From assembly GCA_025594325.1 (NCBI GenBank), contig JANHCV010000010.1, positions 1,302,001 through 1,366,000 on the forward strand: DNA of 64,000 bases, written 5' to 3'. Below the pieces are notes generated by a model, which was not told where the DNA came from, did not search any database, and saw only the letters and a program-made list of their open reading frames with translations. The stretch's first letter is position 1; the number at the start of each line of letters is the position of its first letter. This document shows, piece after piece, positions 44,226-55,226 of this stretch. A program made the translations under genes and the position numbers. Source of the DNA: Blastocladiella emersonii ATCC 22665. Taxonomy: Eukaryota; Blastocladiomycota; Blastocladiomycetes; Blastocladiales; Blastocladiaceae.

Positions 44226-47200
44226 CTAAAAATCGAACTCGTCTTGCAATTGCAATTGCTGAGTCACCGTCTCATCAAGCCCCAGGTGCGAGAAGAGCGG
44301 CACCAACAAGGCCCGGTCCAAGACGCGGCCAATCTCCTTCAGCTCACGGTTGGTAATGCCAAGTTCTGCGCTGACGCGCATCAGCCCCTCGTCGCCATCA
44401 AGCTTGAGATCAGCCATGGGCAGATCCGTAGCCGTGGCCGTGGACGTAGAAGGAAGGGAGGGTGCCGACGACGGCGACTCGATTACACGGCACGAAAAGT
44501 CCAGGTACTCGCGGAACGTGGCAACAAATTCAGCCGGAACGTCGACCACGCGCGCCTTGACCGAGTTCAAGGCCTCGAAGCTCGCAATAAATTGCTGGAT
44601 AAGCTTTTCGCGTGATGCAGCTTCGGCGCGCGCCTTTGGCGAGGTGCGGGGCGGCACGATGATCACGTCCGAATCGTGCGCAACTGTCGCCCCAAACAGC
44701 TTGCCGTGCGGCGGAAGCACCTGGAGCTTGTGGCACTTGACCACGGCCAAAACCTTGCCACCGCTCACAAACTTGAAAAGTTGGAGCGTATTCGAGACGT
44801 TCATAAGCAGGAAGAGGAAAAGGTCCTTGAGCCAGTTGGCGTGCCACTCGCCGTTGGACATGCCAGCAGGCCGCTTTGAGGGGAACGGGCTCTCGGCCAA
44901 GCCAAAGATTTCCCTCTCACGTCGCGTGCGCATGGACATGGCACCAAAGCTGGCGACCGCGACACGAAGATCGTCCATTGGAATCGCCGGGCGATCAGTG
45001 GCGGACTTGGGAAACGGGTCGGCGGTGAGACGCGGGATAAGTGGGCCGATTCCAAGGGAGGGAGCGACGGTGCCCGCGACAAGCTCCATGACGATAGTCA
45101 CAGACGTGCGCTTCGCCTCGACGGCGACCGCGTGACACGGACCGGGCATGGCAAGTGTCATGACCTTGCCATCGATGCGCAGCGCAAGATGGCCGCGGTA
45201 TTTCGGAAGGTCAGCGGCAGGAACAAGCGCGATTTTGGTCCTTTTCTTCAAAGGAGGGACCGAGAGAACGAGACGCATGGTGTTCTCGTCGCAGGCGAGG
45301 TGCTCGACGGGCAGCGGCAACTTGGCCGCGGGCGCGCGCGCCGCGTAGGCCATGATCCCGCGCAGCGGACCCCATGCGTCGCTGAGCGAAACCACGGTGG
45401 TCGCAACGGCCGCATCGTCAAGCGTAAGGCTCTCACGAGAGATGACGACCGGCTTAAGATCCAGCGGCGACTCGCCGATCTCAATGTCCTGGACGGGGGT
45501 GACGGCAAGCGAAAAGCGGGCGCGGGCTTTGCCCGTTGGCGAGTTGAGCATCGCGACAGGTGAATACCAAGACACGGTGATGCGGCTGTTTGCGCGGTCG
45601 TGGCGCGTGCGCAAAGATGTGTAGCGAAAAACACCAGCTTCGTGAGGGCCTTGGTCGCCCTCCAGATTGTCGACCAGTACGACAAGGGCGCCAAGCGGAG
45701 GAAGACCTTGCTCACAAAGCGCAAACGTAGCTTCGACTAGCAGCAGCTGGGTACACTGACGGCTACCCTGGATGGGAGAATCGAGCCCTTCAAGGACAGC
45801 TTGTGAAATGACATCAAACTGGCTTCCGGCCAGGTCCCCAAACCGAAACATGGCGTTCCAGAGCGACGGGTGGTTCGGGAAGGGGAGCGAAGTGTACGGC
45901 GCGGAACCCTGCCACACGATCCGCTGCGAGGCAAAGCCGTACGCGAGCAGCTTGACCAAATATGCGCCCGTCGAAAAGCTGCCAGCTACACGTAATATTT
46001 AAGGAGGCCGTGGTCAGCGGACGGGTGGATATGCGGTGACATGAAAAAAAATACGAACCTTTCGTGTGCTTGCGCGAGACGCCCAGCGGGGGAGGCCGCT
46101 CTGCCATAGCCACAATCGCAATCAAGTCGGCAAAGAGATCGGGAGACTCGTGGAGCGCCACAGGAACTGCCGGAAGATCGACGTGAGCAAAGGTGAAGCC
46201 AGCGAAATACGGTCCCGGCTGTCCAAAGCGGCGATTGGGCAGGAAGGGAGTGACACAAGCGAGCCAGTGGTCGTCGGCCGTCGTTTCGACCAGCGTGACA
46301 CCGAGCATGATTGGGAAGGCGGACGAGACCAGGGCGGCAAACTGCAAGTACTCGGACTGAGGGGCAACGTGACGCAGCGCGTTGCCAGAGCAAGCACGGA
46401 AGAGCGAGCGCTGGTCTGGGTTGGCGAGGTTACGCTTGAGAAGTGGGGACCCGAGAGTGAGAAGGTTGAGCAAGCCACACGTATCCATGACGGTTGAGGT
46501 ATCAATAACGTCAAAACGCTGGTCCGGATCGGCCGCGAGGTAATCGAGCAAAATCACCGCGTTTTCCTGAACAAACTCGATGCAGTTGCTGGAGGCGCCA
46601 ACAAGCTCATTGCGAAGAGCGGTGCACCATTGGCCAATGTTGGCAAGCATATGTTTGGTAGTCTGTTTGCCCGAGAGGAAGAAACCGGTGTGGGGGACAA
46701 TCGATTCGATTGCAATCGACTTGCGCGCGACGCCGTCCGAGGCCACGGCGAAGTAGGTTGGGTTCGCCACCAGGTCTGATTCGAGTACAAAGTAAGTGCC
46801 GGTTTCGACGGCGCGATCAATCTCGCAGCGGCTTTGGGCCACGACCGAGGACTTGGCTGCCTTTTTGCAGCCGTTGAAGATGGATGCCAACGCAATCTTC
46901 ACGGTCGCCGAGGCAATGTTCGAATCGCGCGGCTCGACGACGGTCGGGTCAAGCTCAACTGAGGCAGCGCGGTCTAACCAAGCACGCCAGCAAGTTTGAG
47001 CGCCGCGCAAAGTCGCCTCGTCCCGAACGCGGAACGGGATGTTGTTGTCGAGCCAGTCGATTTTGAGGCAAGCCCGCATCTGGTCCACCCAAAAGTCCAA
47101 GGCGCCGCGATCGAGTCGAGCAGAGAACCAGAGCTGGGCAACGAAACAATCGATATCGGCGACAGGGCGCACTGGAGAGCATACGGCCTGCAGGATAAGC

Positions 47201-47493
47201 AGGGCACGGGCAATGGGCTCGGGACGGATATCGTTCAGCAAGAAATGTATGGCGGCAGCGGACTCCTTGCGCTCAGCTTCGCGAAGCGTGTGCGCGACGG
47301 AGCGCAAGTCGTTGAAGCCGCAAAGAAGGGCATTGAGCTCGGTACCGGAGTCGCTGGCATCGTGGTAGAGAAAGACGTCGCTCGCGTAAGTGTCGCGGTA
47401 CGGCTGAAAGGGAGCGCCGTCCTCGCGCTCAATGAGAGTGGCCGAGGCCTGCGTGCGCAGCTGTTGCGCCAAGTCTGAATCTCGATTCGTCAT
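44226..47493 (-). CDS. DUF4470-domain protein, function unknown
   Basis: Exons 47493-46059 and 45985-44226 (73-nt intron) give 1064 aa in one frame. Near the N-terminus (about residues 40-110) a DUF4470-like segment is seen: LNALLCGFNDLRSVAHTLRE followed by IHFLLNDIRPEPIARALLIL. The same domain occurs in dynein axonemal assembly factor 3 and in many fungal proteins, some with MYND fingers. No MYND finger is visible here, and the remainder is unlike DNAAF3 as far as I can judge. The rest of the protein is well ordered, without transmembrane segments or obvious catalytic motifs. A truncated and a complete ankyrin-like gene flank it on opposite sides, and its promoter is shared with copy B. A link to cilia is possible but not shown. 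Confidence 0.75.
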
Positions 47494-47801
47494 TTCATCA
47501 GCTGCATTACATGAAGGCGGGGGAGATCGCACGACCTCGCGCCGGCTCGTTGAAGGTAAACCAAGCCGCCCCAGATGATCACGTGTGCGGTCGTCACGTC
47601 CCCCTCGCTCGAGCGCGCCGATTCGAGGCCCGCAAGCAGAACGGGCAGCACCATGCCGATGGCTTGCATATCCTGAAGGCGGCACGGATGTCCGGCATCA
47701 AGAGACGAGGCCGCGAGACGCGACGAACAATCATGTGGTCGCCAGGCACCGCTCACCTCTCCACGCCTCTCCCTCCGCCGATGCTCTCAACCCGCACTAC
47801 C
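47494..47801. promoter_or_regulatory. Divergent promoter of the DUF4470 gene and ankyrin-like copy B
   Basis: A 308-bp interval lies between two divergent start codons, so both genes should be served from here. An ATG-rich leader occurs on the plus strand but without a supported exon. No TATA box is evident. Confidence 0.45.
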
Positions 47802-49106
47802 ATGAAGCTCGGACCGTTGAAACACCGCCTGCAACACGTCAGAAAAACCTTGCCCTATGTGATTATCGAAGAGATCCTGATTCAGGCCGTGCTTCGTGAT
47901 CCGCGAGGTGTCGATCCGATCCCGCTCCTCGGCGTTGCGCCAGGCTTTCCTCGGCTTCGCGAAACCGTTTGCCGCTGGTCGACGCACCCTCGGTTCTGCG
48001 AGCTTGCGTTGAACCCGAAGCACGGTGTGCTCCGCGACCAGGTGTTGAAGCTTCGCGGCCGACCTGCGTTCGTGCCCGCTGCGGACGATGCCGACGACTC
48101 GGACGACGGCAACGAAAGCGACGAAGGCGACGATGAAGACGAAAAGGAGAACGAGGAGGATGCCGAAGATGAAATCGAACACAACCCGAGCCACTTCTAC
48201 CTCTCGCTGCTGTGCGCGGCCAACCGCGCTGACATGGTCCAATCGTGGTGGGCTTCGGTGCGCGCCGAGTCGGGCTTCTCGAGCCTCGTCGACTATGCGT
48301 CCTCGCACAACCTCGTCAACGTGCTCAAGTACTTGCTGGCAAACGACATGATTGACGCGTACACTGCGCGCGGCGTCGACGACGCGTGTCGGCTCGGCCA
48401 CCAAGACGTTCTCACCTGGTGGAACAACTCGGAGCTCGACATCCTGCGCACGGACGAGGCCATACACGCGGCTATCGACAACAACGATGCCGAGGCGGTG
48501 GAGTGGATCTATTTCGCCAGTCACTACGAAGAGCTTGATTTCATGTTCAAGGTCCCCGAGCGTGCGTTCAAAGCGGGCGCGACCAAGGTGCTAGATAAGT
48601 TTGCTGACCTTGAATTCAACTGGGATTGGTGCGAGGACACGGAGTGGCAGAAGGTGGCGACCGAAATGATCGACCTCGGCCACCTGCACGTTCTGGATTG
48701 GATGCACTACGAGATCCCGTCCATGTACCTCAGCCTGGACCCGGATCATCAGTACCGCTACGGCTACGGAAACACGTTCTCGGATCGCGACTACTACGAG
48801 TACGACGACGGCGGCAAGGAGTTCTGGGCGCACGTCATCGAGTACGCGAGCAAGGGGAACAACGTTGAAGCGCTTGCGTTTCTTGCACGTCTCCTTTCCT
48901 CGCGCAAGAACCTTTGGACGTGTCCCAAGAAATGGGCCAGCGTGGCAGGCACCGATCCTGACGACGAGCGCGCGGTGCTCAAGCGGCTCAAGTGGTGGTT
49001 CGACTCTGACTACGAGCTCAGCTACAACCCGGACGAGTGCATCGAGGCCGCCACGAAGCTTGGGCTGCATCGAATCGCCAAGTGGTGGCGGAAAGTATCC
49101 AAATAA
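47802..49106 (+). CDS. Ankyrin-like repeat protein (copy B)
   Basis: A single-exon gene of 434 aa ending in TAA. The N-terminus (PYVIIEEILIQAVLRDPRGV) has the pattern of an F-box-like helix pair and is shared with copy A and loosely with the LRR protein. An acidic insertion of about 35 residues (D/E-rich, residues about 92-127) separates it from a series of divergent ankyrin-like repeats: SLVDYASSHNLVNVLKYLLA, GVDDACRLGHQDVLTWWNNS and AIHAAIDNNDAEAVEWIYFA. Families of such degenerate ankyrin proteins are expanded in zoosporic fungi. No enzymatic motif is present; the protein probably binds other proteins. The start was chosen because copy A begins at the equivalent Met. Confidence 0.8.
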   Translation: MKLGPLKHRLQHVRKTLPYVIIEEILIQAVLRDPRGVDPIPLLGVAPGFPRLRETVCRWSTHPRFCELALNPKHGVLRDQVLKLRGRPAFVPAADDADDSDDGNESDEGDDEDEKENEEDAEDEIEHNPSHFYLSLLCAANRADMVQSWWASVRAESGFSSLVDYASSHNLVNVLKYLLANDMIDAYTARGVDDACRLGHQDVLTWWNNSELDILRTDEAIHAAIDNNDAEAVEWIYFASHYEELDFMFKVPERAFKAGATKVLDKFADLEFNWDWCEDTEWQKVATEMIDLGHLHVLDWMHYEIPSMYLSLDPDHQYRYGYGNTFSDRDYYEYDDGGKEFWAHVIEYASKGNNVEALAFLARLLSSRKNLWTCPKKWASVAGTDPDDERAVLKRLKWWFDSDYELSYNPDECIEAATKLGLHRIAKWWRKVSK

Positions 49107-49149
49107 GAGCCGAGCTTCCGCGACTACGAGAGCTTTAATAGAGTCTGTC

Positions 49150-49640
49150 CTTCTCCAGCCGATATCCCTCGCGAGAACCGAGAGCGTGCAAACTCGCTCC
49201 TGAGCTTCCAGCTCCGCGCACTTGCAGGCGAGCTGCCGACCCGCGCCCGTCTGCACCAATTCTGGCCGCACAGCTACAAGTCGCCCAACTGCGCCGAGTG
49301 CCTCAAAGCTGGTGTCGAGATCGCCGACACGCAGGCGCACGCGTTCGCGGTACCCCGCGCTTCGTGTCGCCCGCCCGCTACTCGTCCGCCCGGACGGGAT
49401 CTCCTCCGGCGCCGACGACCTCGAGGCGCGCCATTTCGATCATGTACACGACGCGTGGGTCAAGGTCGACGACGAGGGCCTGCGTCTCGGCGGTTGGCGC
49501 ACAGCTGAGGGCCCAGCAGAAGGTGAGCCGTGCGCGCCTCTGTTCCGAATGTGCTGTGACGAGCTCCTCCTTGGTTTTCTCTCTCGTTTGGTGTCTGTGT
49601 GGTTTTGCATGTTTAGATTCAATCACGTGGAATAGATGAG
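49150..49640 (+). mobile_element. Remnant of a non-LTR retrotransposon 3' end
   Basis: Plus-strand translation around 49190-49350 gives LRALAGELPTRARLHQFWPH followed by SPNCAECLKAGVEIADTQAH. This matches the C-terminal tail of Tad-like non-LTR elements, which carry a W-P...C-x2-C...E-T-x2-H zinc finger after the RNase H domain. The frame then breaks, and the last Cys is displaced. No reverse transcriptase precedes it, only the ankyrin-like gene, so it looks like a 5'-truncated insertion, the usual outcome of LINE retrotransposition. The exact borders are not determined. Confidence 0.55.
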
Positions 49641-49826
49641 CAGTGAACAAAACGGACGCGAGAACCGAGAGACGCGTCGATTTATCATGTGACGGAGACG
49701 CGCGCGAGACACCCCGACCCGCGCGGAACTGCCGCAAGCGACCAAGTCCAGGATGTAGAGCCCCTAACAAATCTATTCAGCCACAACTTTTTCCGATTCA
49801 TACATGGTGGGTAGTCGACAGAAAGA

Positions 49827-50885
49827 TCAGGGCTCGGCCGTAGCCGCCATAGCGGGTGTACTCGCCGTCGCCGACGCGGACCCGTTGGCGCCCTTGGCGT
49901 TGGCGAGCGAGTTGGACGAGGCGCGCGGGGTGACGGTGACGGACGACGGGGGCGACGGCGTGCCCTTGCGCTTGAGGCCCGAGATCATGCGGCCAAACTT
50001 TTGCCGGATCGAGTCGCCCCACTGCGCGCCCGCGCCGGTGGCGGCGGCGTTGGCCTGGTTGGTGGTGGTCTCGGCGCCGCCATCGGGCGACGACGTGGAC
50101 CGGCGCCCGCTCGCTGTCGAGCCCGACGAGGACGACGAGGAGAGGAACATGGTCGGCGTGAGCCCGCGGAGCAGCGGACTCCCGCGCCCGCTCCCCGACC
50201 CGCCGCTGCCGCTCGCGTGCGAGTGCGCGGCGCGCAGGTGCGGCTTGTAGCCGTCGAGGTACTTGACCTGGGTGGTGTTGAAGGCGCCGCGGCGGCGCGC
50301 GCGCACGTACTCGATGGCGTCGAGCGGCGACATGCCGTGCTCGATGAGCGCCACGGCGATGAGCACGGGTGCGCGGCCGAGCCCCGCGACGCAGTGCACG
50401 GCGATGGTGGGCGGCGGCAGGTTCGACGGGACCGCCGGGACCGCAGAATCGGCGTCGCCGTTCAGCTCGGTCGACGAGGCGGACGCGAGCGAGGCGGGGC
50501 GCGAGCGCGGGCTAGCGCGCGGCGACGCGTCGGCGGCCGCAGACGGCGAGGCATGTCCGTTACCCGCGGCGGCGGCGGCGACAGCGGCGCGCTGCTCGAC
50601 GAGGGCCATGAACTTGTGCAGGACGGCCGAGGGCGGGACGCCGCCGTCGCGGAACGACATGTCGTGGACGGTGATGCCGGCGGCGTTGAGCGAGTCGGTG
50701 GCGTAGGTGGGCTCGCACACGCGGACCACGTCCGTGACGTGCTCCTTCTGCAGGATCTTGAGGACGGCGGGCAGCGTCGACTCGGTCGGGCAGTCGAGGA
50801 TCAGGAAGCGCAGGTCGCCGTACTGCACGATCGAGAACATGCGCGACAGGTACGACGTGGGCGCGATGCGGTCCGAGGCGTACAT
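49827..50885 (-). CDS. PRL/PTP4A-type protein tyrosine phosphatase
   Basis: The product (352 aa from the ATG at 50885) carries the PRL fold. N-terminal landmarks are YGDLRFLILDCPTESTLP and HVTDVVRVCEPTYAT; the general-acid region is MSFRDGGVPPS. The active site is HCVAGLGRAP (C-x5-R, about residues 161-170), identical to animal PRLs, followed by IEYVRARRRGAFNTTQVKYL. Two features differ from animal PRLs. A low-complexity insertion of about 60 residues (Ala/Ser/Pro-rich) lies before the active site. The C-terminus is extended by about 135 disordered residues and ends in AEP with no CaaX box, so prenylation is not expected. The frame stays open for about 18 codons upstream of the first ATG, so an upstream exon may exist. 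Confidence 0.85.
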   Translation of the reverse strand: MYASDRIAPTSYLSRMFSIVQYGDLRFLILDCPTESTLPAVLKILQKEHVTDVVRVCEPTYATDSLNAAGITVHDMSFRDGGVPPSAVLHKFMALVEQRAAVAAAAAGNGHASPSAAADASPRASPRSRPASLASASSTELNGDADSAVPAVPSNLPPPTIAVHCVAGLGRAPVLIAVALIEHGMSPLDAIEYVRARRRGAFNTTQVKYLDGYKPHLRAAHSHASGSGGSGSGRGSPLLRGLTPTMFLSSSSSSGSTASGRRSTSSPDGGAETTTNQANAAATGAGAQWGDSIRQKFGRMISGLKRKGTPSPPSSVTVTPRASSNSLANAKGANGSASATASTPAMAATAEP

Positions 50886-53800
50886 GTTGGTGATGACGGG
50901 GTTGGGGACGTGTTCAAGTGCGGGTGCGGGAGGAGTTCACTCAGGGGCGGCGAAGCGTGTGCTGGGCCAGGCAGTAGGGGAGGCAGGCCGAGTGCACCAG
51001 GACGAGCGGGGCACGGCAGCAGCGGTGGCGGAGACGGCAGCCGGGGCCGAGTCTCATGGGACGGGTCTGGTTGGAGGCGGGCGGGACGCTCGAGGACGGG
51101 CGACCGGGACCGAGGGCGGGAGGAGAGAGAGGGGTGGTTGCGAGGAGCGGGAGCACGGCGAGCGAGCAGTGGCGGGCGGGCGGGGCGAGTCGCGGGGAGC
51201 TTCGAGGCGTGGTGGGGTGGAACAGAGCCGGTGCGTCGGGGCAGAAGGGCGCCAAGTGAAGCGTCTTCTTCGTCCTGGCGGGCGGGCGGGCGGTCGGTCG
51301 GTGGCGCTTGGGCAACTTGACGGCGTCGGTGCAGGGGCAGCAGTGCGAGCAAGGCAGCAGCAGCAGCAGGAGGAGTGCGTAGTCGTGGTCGGCGAGGCGG
51401 ACGGATTGCAGCGAGTGGCGCTGGCGGGAGAGAGAGCGGGGAGCGTTGCGTTGCGTGTGCCAAGCAAAAGGTTAGGCGGGGAGAAGAACGAGCGGGCGGC
51501 GCCGCCGCGCCCCGCCGACGCCGCCGCCACCGACCGGCCGGTTGAAAGCGGCGGCAGCGCGATGAAAAGTGAAACGACCCCACGCACGTGATGTCTCGCA
51601 CCGGAGATAGCCACGCGCCGCGCCACCGCCGCGAAGCGCGTCGATCTGCATCGCAACGTGTCCGCGCACATTCGCGGTTGCATGCAAGCTGATGCATCGC
51701 ACGTTTGACGCTCGCGTGCACTCGATGGGCAACGGGCCTGTCACGGACCGAAGCCATGTTGGCCGGCTCGGCGCGGGAGCACTGACTCGAGCGGCGCTCA
51801 TCCCTGGAGGAGCGAACACTGCTGTGCGTCAGAGGCCCTCGTTACGATGGCCGAGAGGCCCCGCCTGAGATTGCATAAAGCTACATGGGGTCACCGAATC
51901 GGCGGGCGCGACGGCCAGGAGGAGAGCCGTCTCGGCGCTCAGCTTCCGGCGACATGGGATTCGACGGAGATGTGTGCCTGACACGAGCTTCCGATTGTGG
52001 AGCAGAAACAACTGACTCGTAGACTGGCTGGCTCCCGCGGATGCAACCTTGGTCTGAAAGTAAAGCTTGGGCGCGGTGCCTGCGTGTCACACATCGGTTG
52101 CTCGCGCTGGGCGGAAACTACACTGTACCGCCGAGGCCCCGACTCCTTGAGAAGTACAACAACGATGTTGAAGACTGAGTCGCATTCTCGTTGCAGAACC
52201 TCGCACACCGCCGGAGGTCCTTAACACCTCGCACGCGTTTGGTCCGGCAGCGACTTTCTCAGATCGCTTCCCGTGCAGATTCGGCGGTCTACGCCTCGAT
52301 CGACGAGGATTGCGACGTTGTGGCGGCTAAGGCGTTGGACCACAGACGGTTCCTTGCACACTTGCTGCTTCGTTACCATGGCCTCGCGCACATCCGCTGC
52401 ACGACGCTGAGCGTAGGCGCGGCAGCAGGTCAAGATCAGCATTCTGTACACTGATTCGAGTGTTGCCGACTCAGAGCTGGCGACGACGCTTGAGAACCGC
52501 GTGGTACGGGAACAGCGAGTCGATGAGGAGCTCGAAGACATGCCCTTGCGCAAAGTTCGAGAGACCGAGGATTCCGCCCTTGCTGTGCCGTTTCAGGGGT
52601 CTCTCGACCATCCGCTGAGCAAGCTTGACGATGACCGCGACCCGCTTGGATCCCGCCGACTCGACACTGCTCACGCTATCGTCGTTCGCGAAACCCACGG
52701 ACCTGCCTGTTCGACGCGGCTTGCTGAATTAGAAAAGCGCGACCCGATAAGAAAGGCGTTCCCGGTCACTCACGGCAAACATCATGTTTGAACATAATGT
52801 AGTTGTAGCAGGAGCACAAGAAGAGTCACGGATGGCCGGCTTAAATGTATTCGTTGTCAGACACGCTCCCCATGCCTCGCGACCAGTACCCGACACGCGC
52901 CAGCAGGAAGTTGACGGGCCTTCTGCGACCCGAGGCTGGATGGGATGGATGGTGGGCCGGCCAGGACGCGAACACGAACAACGACGCCATGACTTCGTCG
53001 ACGGCATTAGCGCTTGATCTTCTTCGAGGCAAAGAGCCGCCGCGGAGTGACTCGACGATGCGGTACGACAGCACGATCTTGTCGGGTACGCGCGCCGCGG
53101 CGGGACCTTGGTGGACAGATCTACGCGAGAGTGAGCGTGAGAGTGGGCTCTTCTGACCCGAGACGAGAGACGAGCCAGGACGCGGTACCTCGAACATGCC
53201 GCGAACCACGGCCATGGCGGACTTGGTGCTGGCGGGACGTGAAGCCGCCGCGGACCAAACAGGTCGCTGAGCGCGCGCGTGGTCTTGAACTCGACGAGGA
53301 TGCACGCACGCGCGGATGACAATGTCGAAGAAGATGATCTACACGCGCGGCAGGCGAGGGTCTCGAGGTGAGCCACGCGGTGGGGACCAGTCAAAGAGTC
53401 GCGGGCATCGGTGCCGCGCCGTACCTGCTGCTCTCGAGGCCATACGCGCTTGGGCTTGAACACACGGGTGCCCCCTGATGCTGATCATCTCGAGGATCTC
53501 TACACGGCACGGATCAGCGAGTGTGAGTTGGTGCCCGATCACCACGGCGGCAGCGACTCGTGAGAAGCGTACCCTTGCCGCCGCCGTAGCCGTAACTGGG
53601 TCGACTTTTGAGCGAGCGAGCGGTACCTTGATGGCTCGCGGTTCGCCGCGTCGTCCGTCATACCGCACCGCACCGCACCGACCGCGCCACGACCAGCCGC
53701 CAGACACGCGAGAGGGGCACTACGGAATATAGTGCGGGTTCCACCACCTGCCGAGCTCGACCACGCTCGAAGCAGTGTGTACTGGGCGTTGCCCCCCGAC

Positions 53801-55199
53801 GTGCCGGGCGGATGGCCGTGGCGCGATACGACACAACGGCGCGGTCCTCGCGAGCGAACGGAACCGCACCGCACCGCGCTTGAAGAGTAATCTACACGAC
53901 GAGGCGCGTGAGTTCTCGGATCTCGACGACGATGACGACGCCGCCCAGCTGGGCGGCCGAAACACGGTACCTCCGCCTACGCGTGTCGCAATGACAACGG
54001 CCGGGCCGGATCAAATAAGTTGGCTGGCATCTGCCCTTGAAGCGACGCAACAAGTCGCTGCGACTGAAGCTGTGCGTGAGGAGGATTCATGGCGGCGGAC
54101 GAGGTTTGGGAGCGAAGACACGAATCAGACGCCAGAATCGATGTCCTACTGATGTTGACGTCGGGTACCAGTCGGTACCGTGTAGGTTGAGAGCAACTGA
54201 TGGCACCAAGCAAAAGCTCAGCACCAGCTCCTCGGTCAGGGCCAGCAAGCTTGCACAGCTTACACACCGAGGTCGGCTGATGCACCACTTCACGCATCAT
54301 CCTCGCCCGATCCTAGCGCTCGCTGTTTCCGGCAGGCCTTGCGCCGAGCGTAGCCCTCCGCGTCGGATCGGTCGCAAGGGAGCCAAGTCCGGGCCGGCAG
54401 GTGGTCGCCTAGCCCACAGGACAAGAATGCATCGAGTCCCTCATGACATGATACATGGCATCGTTTTCGATAGACGTTCGAGAGAACGGCAGCGACCGTC
54501 AGATGGCAAAAGCGGTCGCGTTGCGCCACCTGTTGCGCCACTTCTCGCCGCTCCCCGTTCATCGCCCCACGCTGCGCCCCCGCTCTCCCCCGGCCCTCGC
54601 GATACGCAATGAATAGCTTGGCGAGATCATGTACAACTTGCAGCAACTGTTCAGTTAAGCTGCCGTCGGGACGGACTAGTCGTCGCGCGTGCTGAGCCTG
54701 GTGAGGCGCGCGCGTCGGTTGGTCATATTTACCTGATCTTCTTGGTCAAAATGGATCGTTGAGCTGTCTTCACCTCTTTCCTGAGACTTGCTGACGCGGC
54801 ACGGTGGACTCAGTACCGCGTGATGTTCCTCGAAGCGGCACGTTCAATTAGACTCTTCACTCGGACCTGCTTGGCTCTACCCGCACCCGTTGGATCGAGT
54901 ATTTCATGAAACCTCCGAGACTTCTTGCCGTGCTGTCTCGTTCTACTTGAGCCATTGAATCGGGTTCCTGCCCATCAGCGAGACGCGCTGCGTCCACGGC
55001 GCCGGCCACGCGCAACGCCACTCCGTCAGAACTCTCACGCCGCCGCGCATCCCGTCCGCGCTCCGTTGAACTGACCTCCTCGCGATGCAGCACATGAATA
55101 GGACGAGCCCACTTGATGCAATCCCTCGTCCTCGCCCTTTTCCCTCGAATTCCATGGACGGCCGCACGTTCGGTCCCAGAACATGTTGCGTGTTGCTCG
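50886..55199. other. Gene-poor interval, no gene confirmed
   Basis: The first 900 bp, to about 51800, are GC-rich and look like the phosphatase 5' region. Between 52223 and 52698 a minus-strand frame has ordinary-looking sequence (KRVAVIVKLAQRMVERPLKR; FELLIDSLFPYHAVL) but no family I recognise. Between 53300 and 54100 the minus strand shows several short coding-like pieces (e.g. VSAAQLGGVVIVVEIRELTR; VEILEMISIRGH) in different frames near possible splice sites. This could be an unrecognised multi-exon gene or a decayed one. Nothing here is firm enough to call. Confidence 0.35.
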
Positions 55200-55226
55200 G
55201 CTTCTCAGGCGTAACCCCTGAGAAGC
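55200..55226. repeat. 10-bp perfect inverted repeat (hairpin)
   Basis: GCTTCTCAGG and CCTGAGAAGC are exact reverse complements separated by a 7-nt loop (CGTAACC). The right arm and following bases (CTGAGAAGCTCGTG...ACCTCAC) recur near 58770 in otherwise diverged sequence. Confidence 0.65.

Noticed and set aside
52223-54100. A multi-exon minus-strand gene in the desert
   Set aside because: Some pieces look coding, but I could not find a consistent splice model or a family, so it is noted as uncertain and not called.
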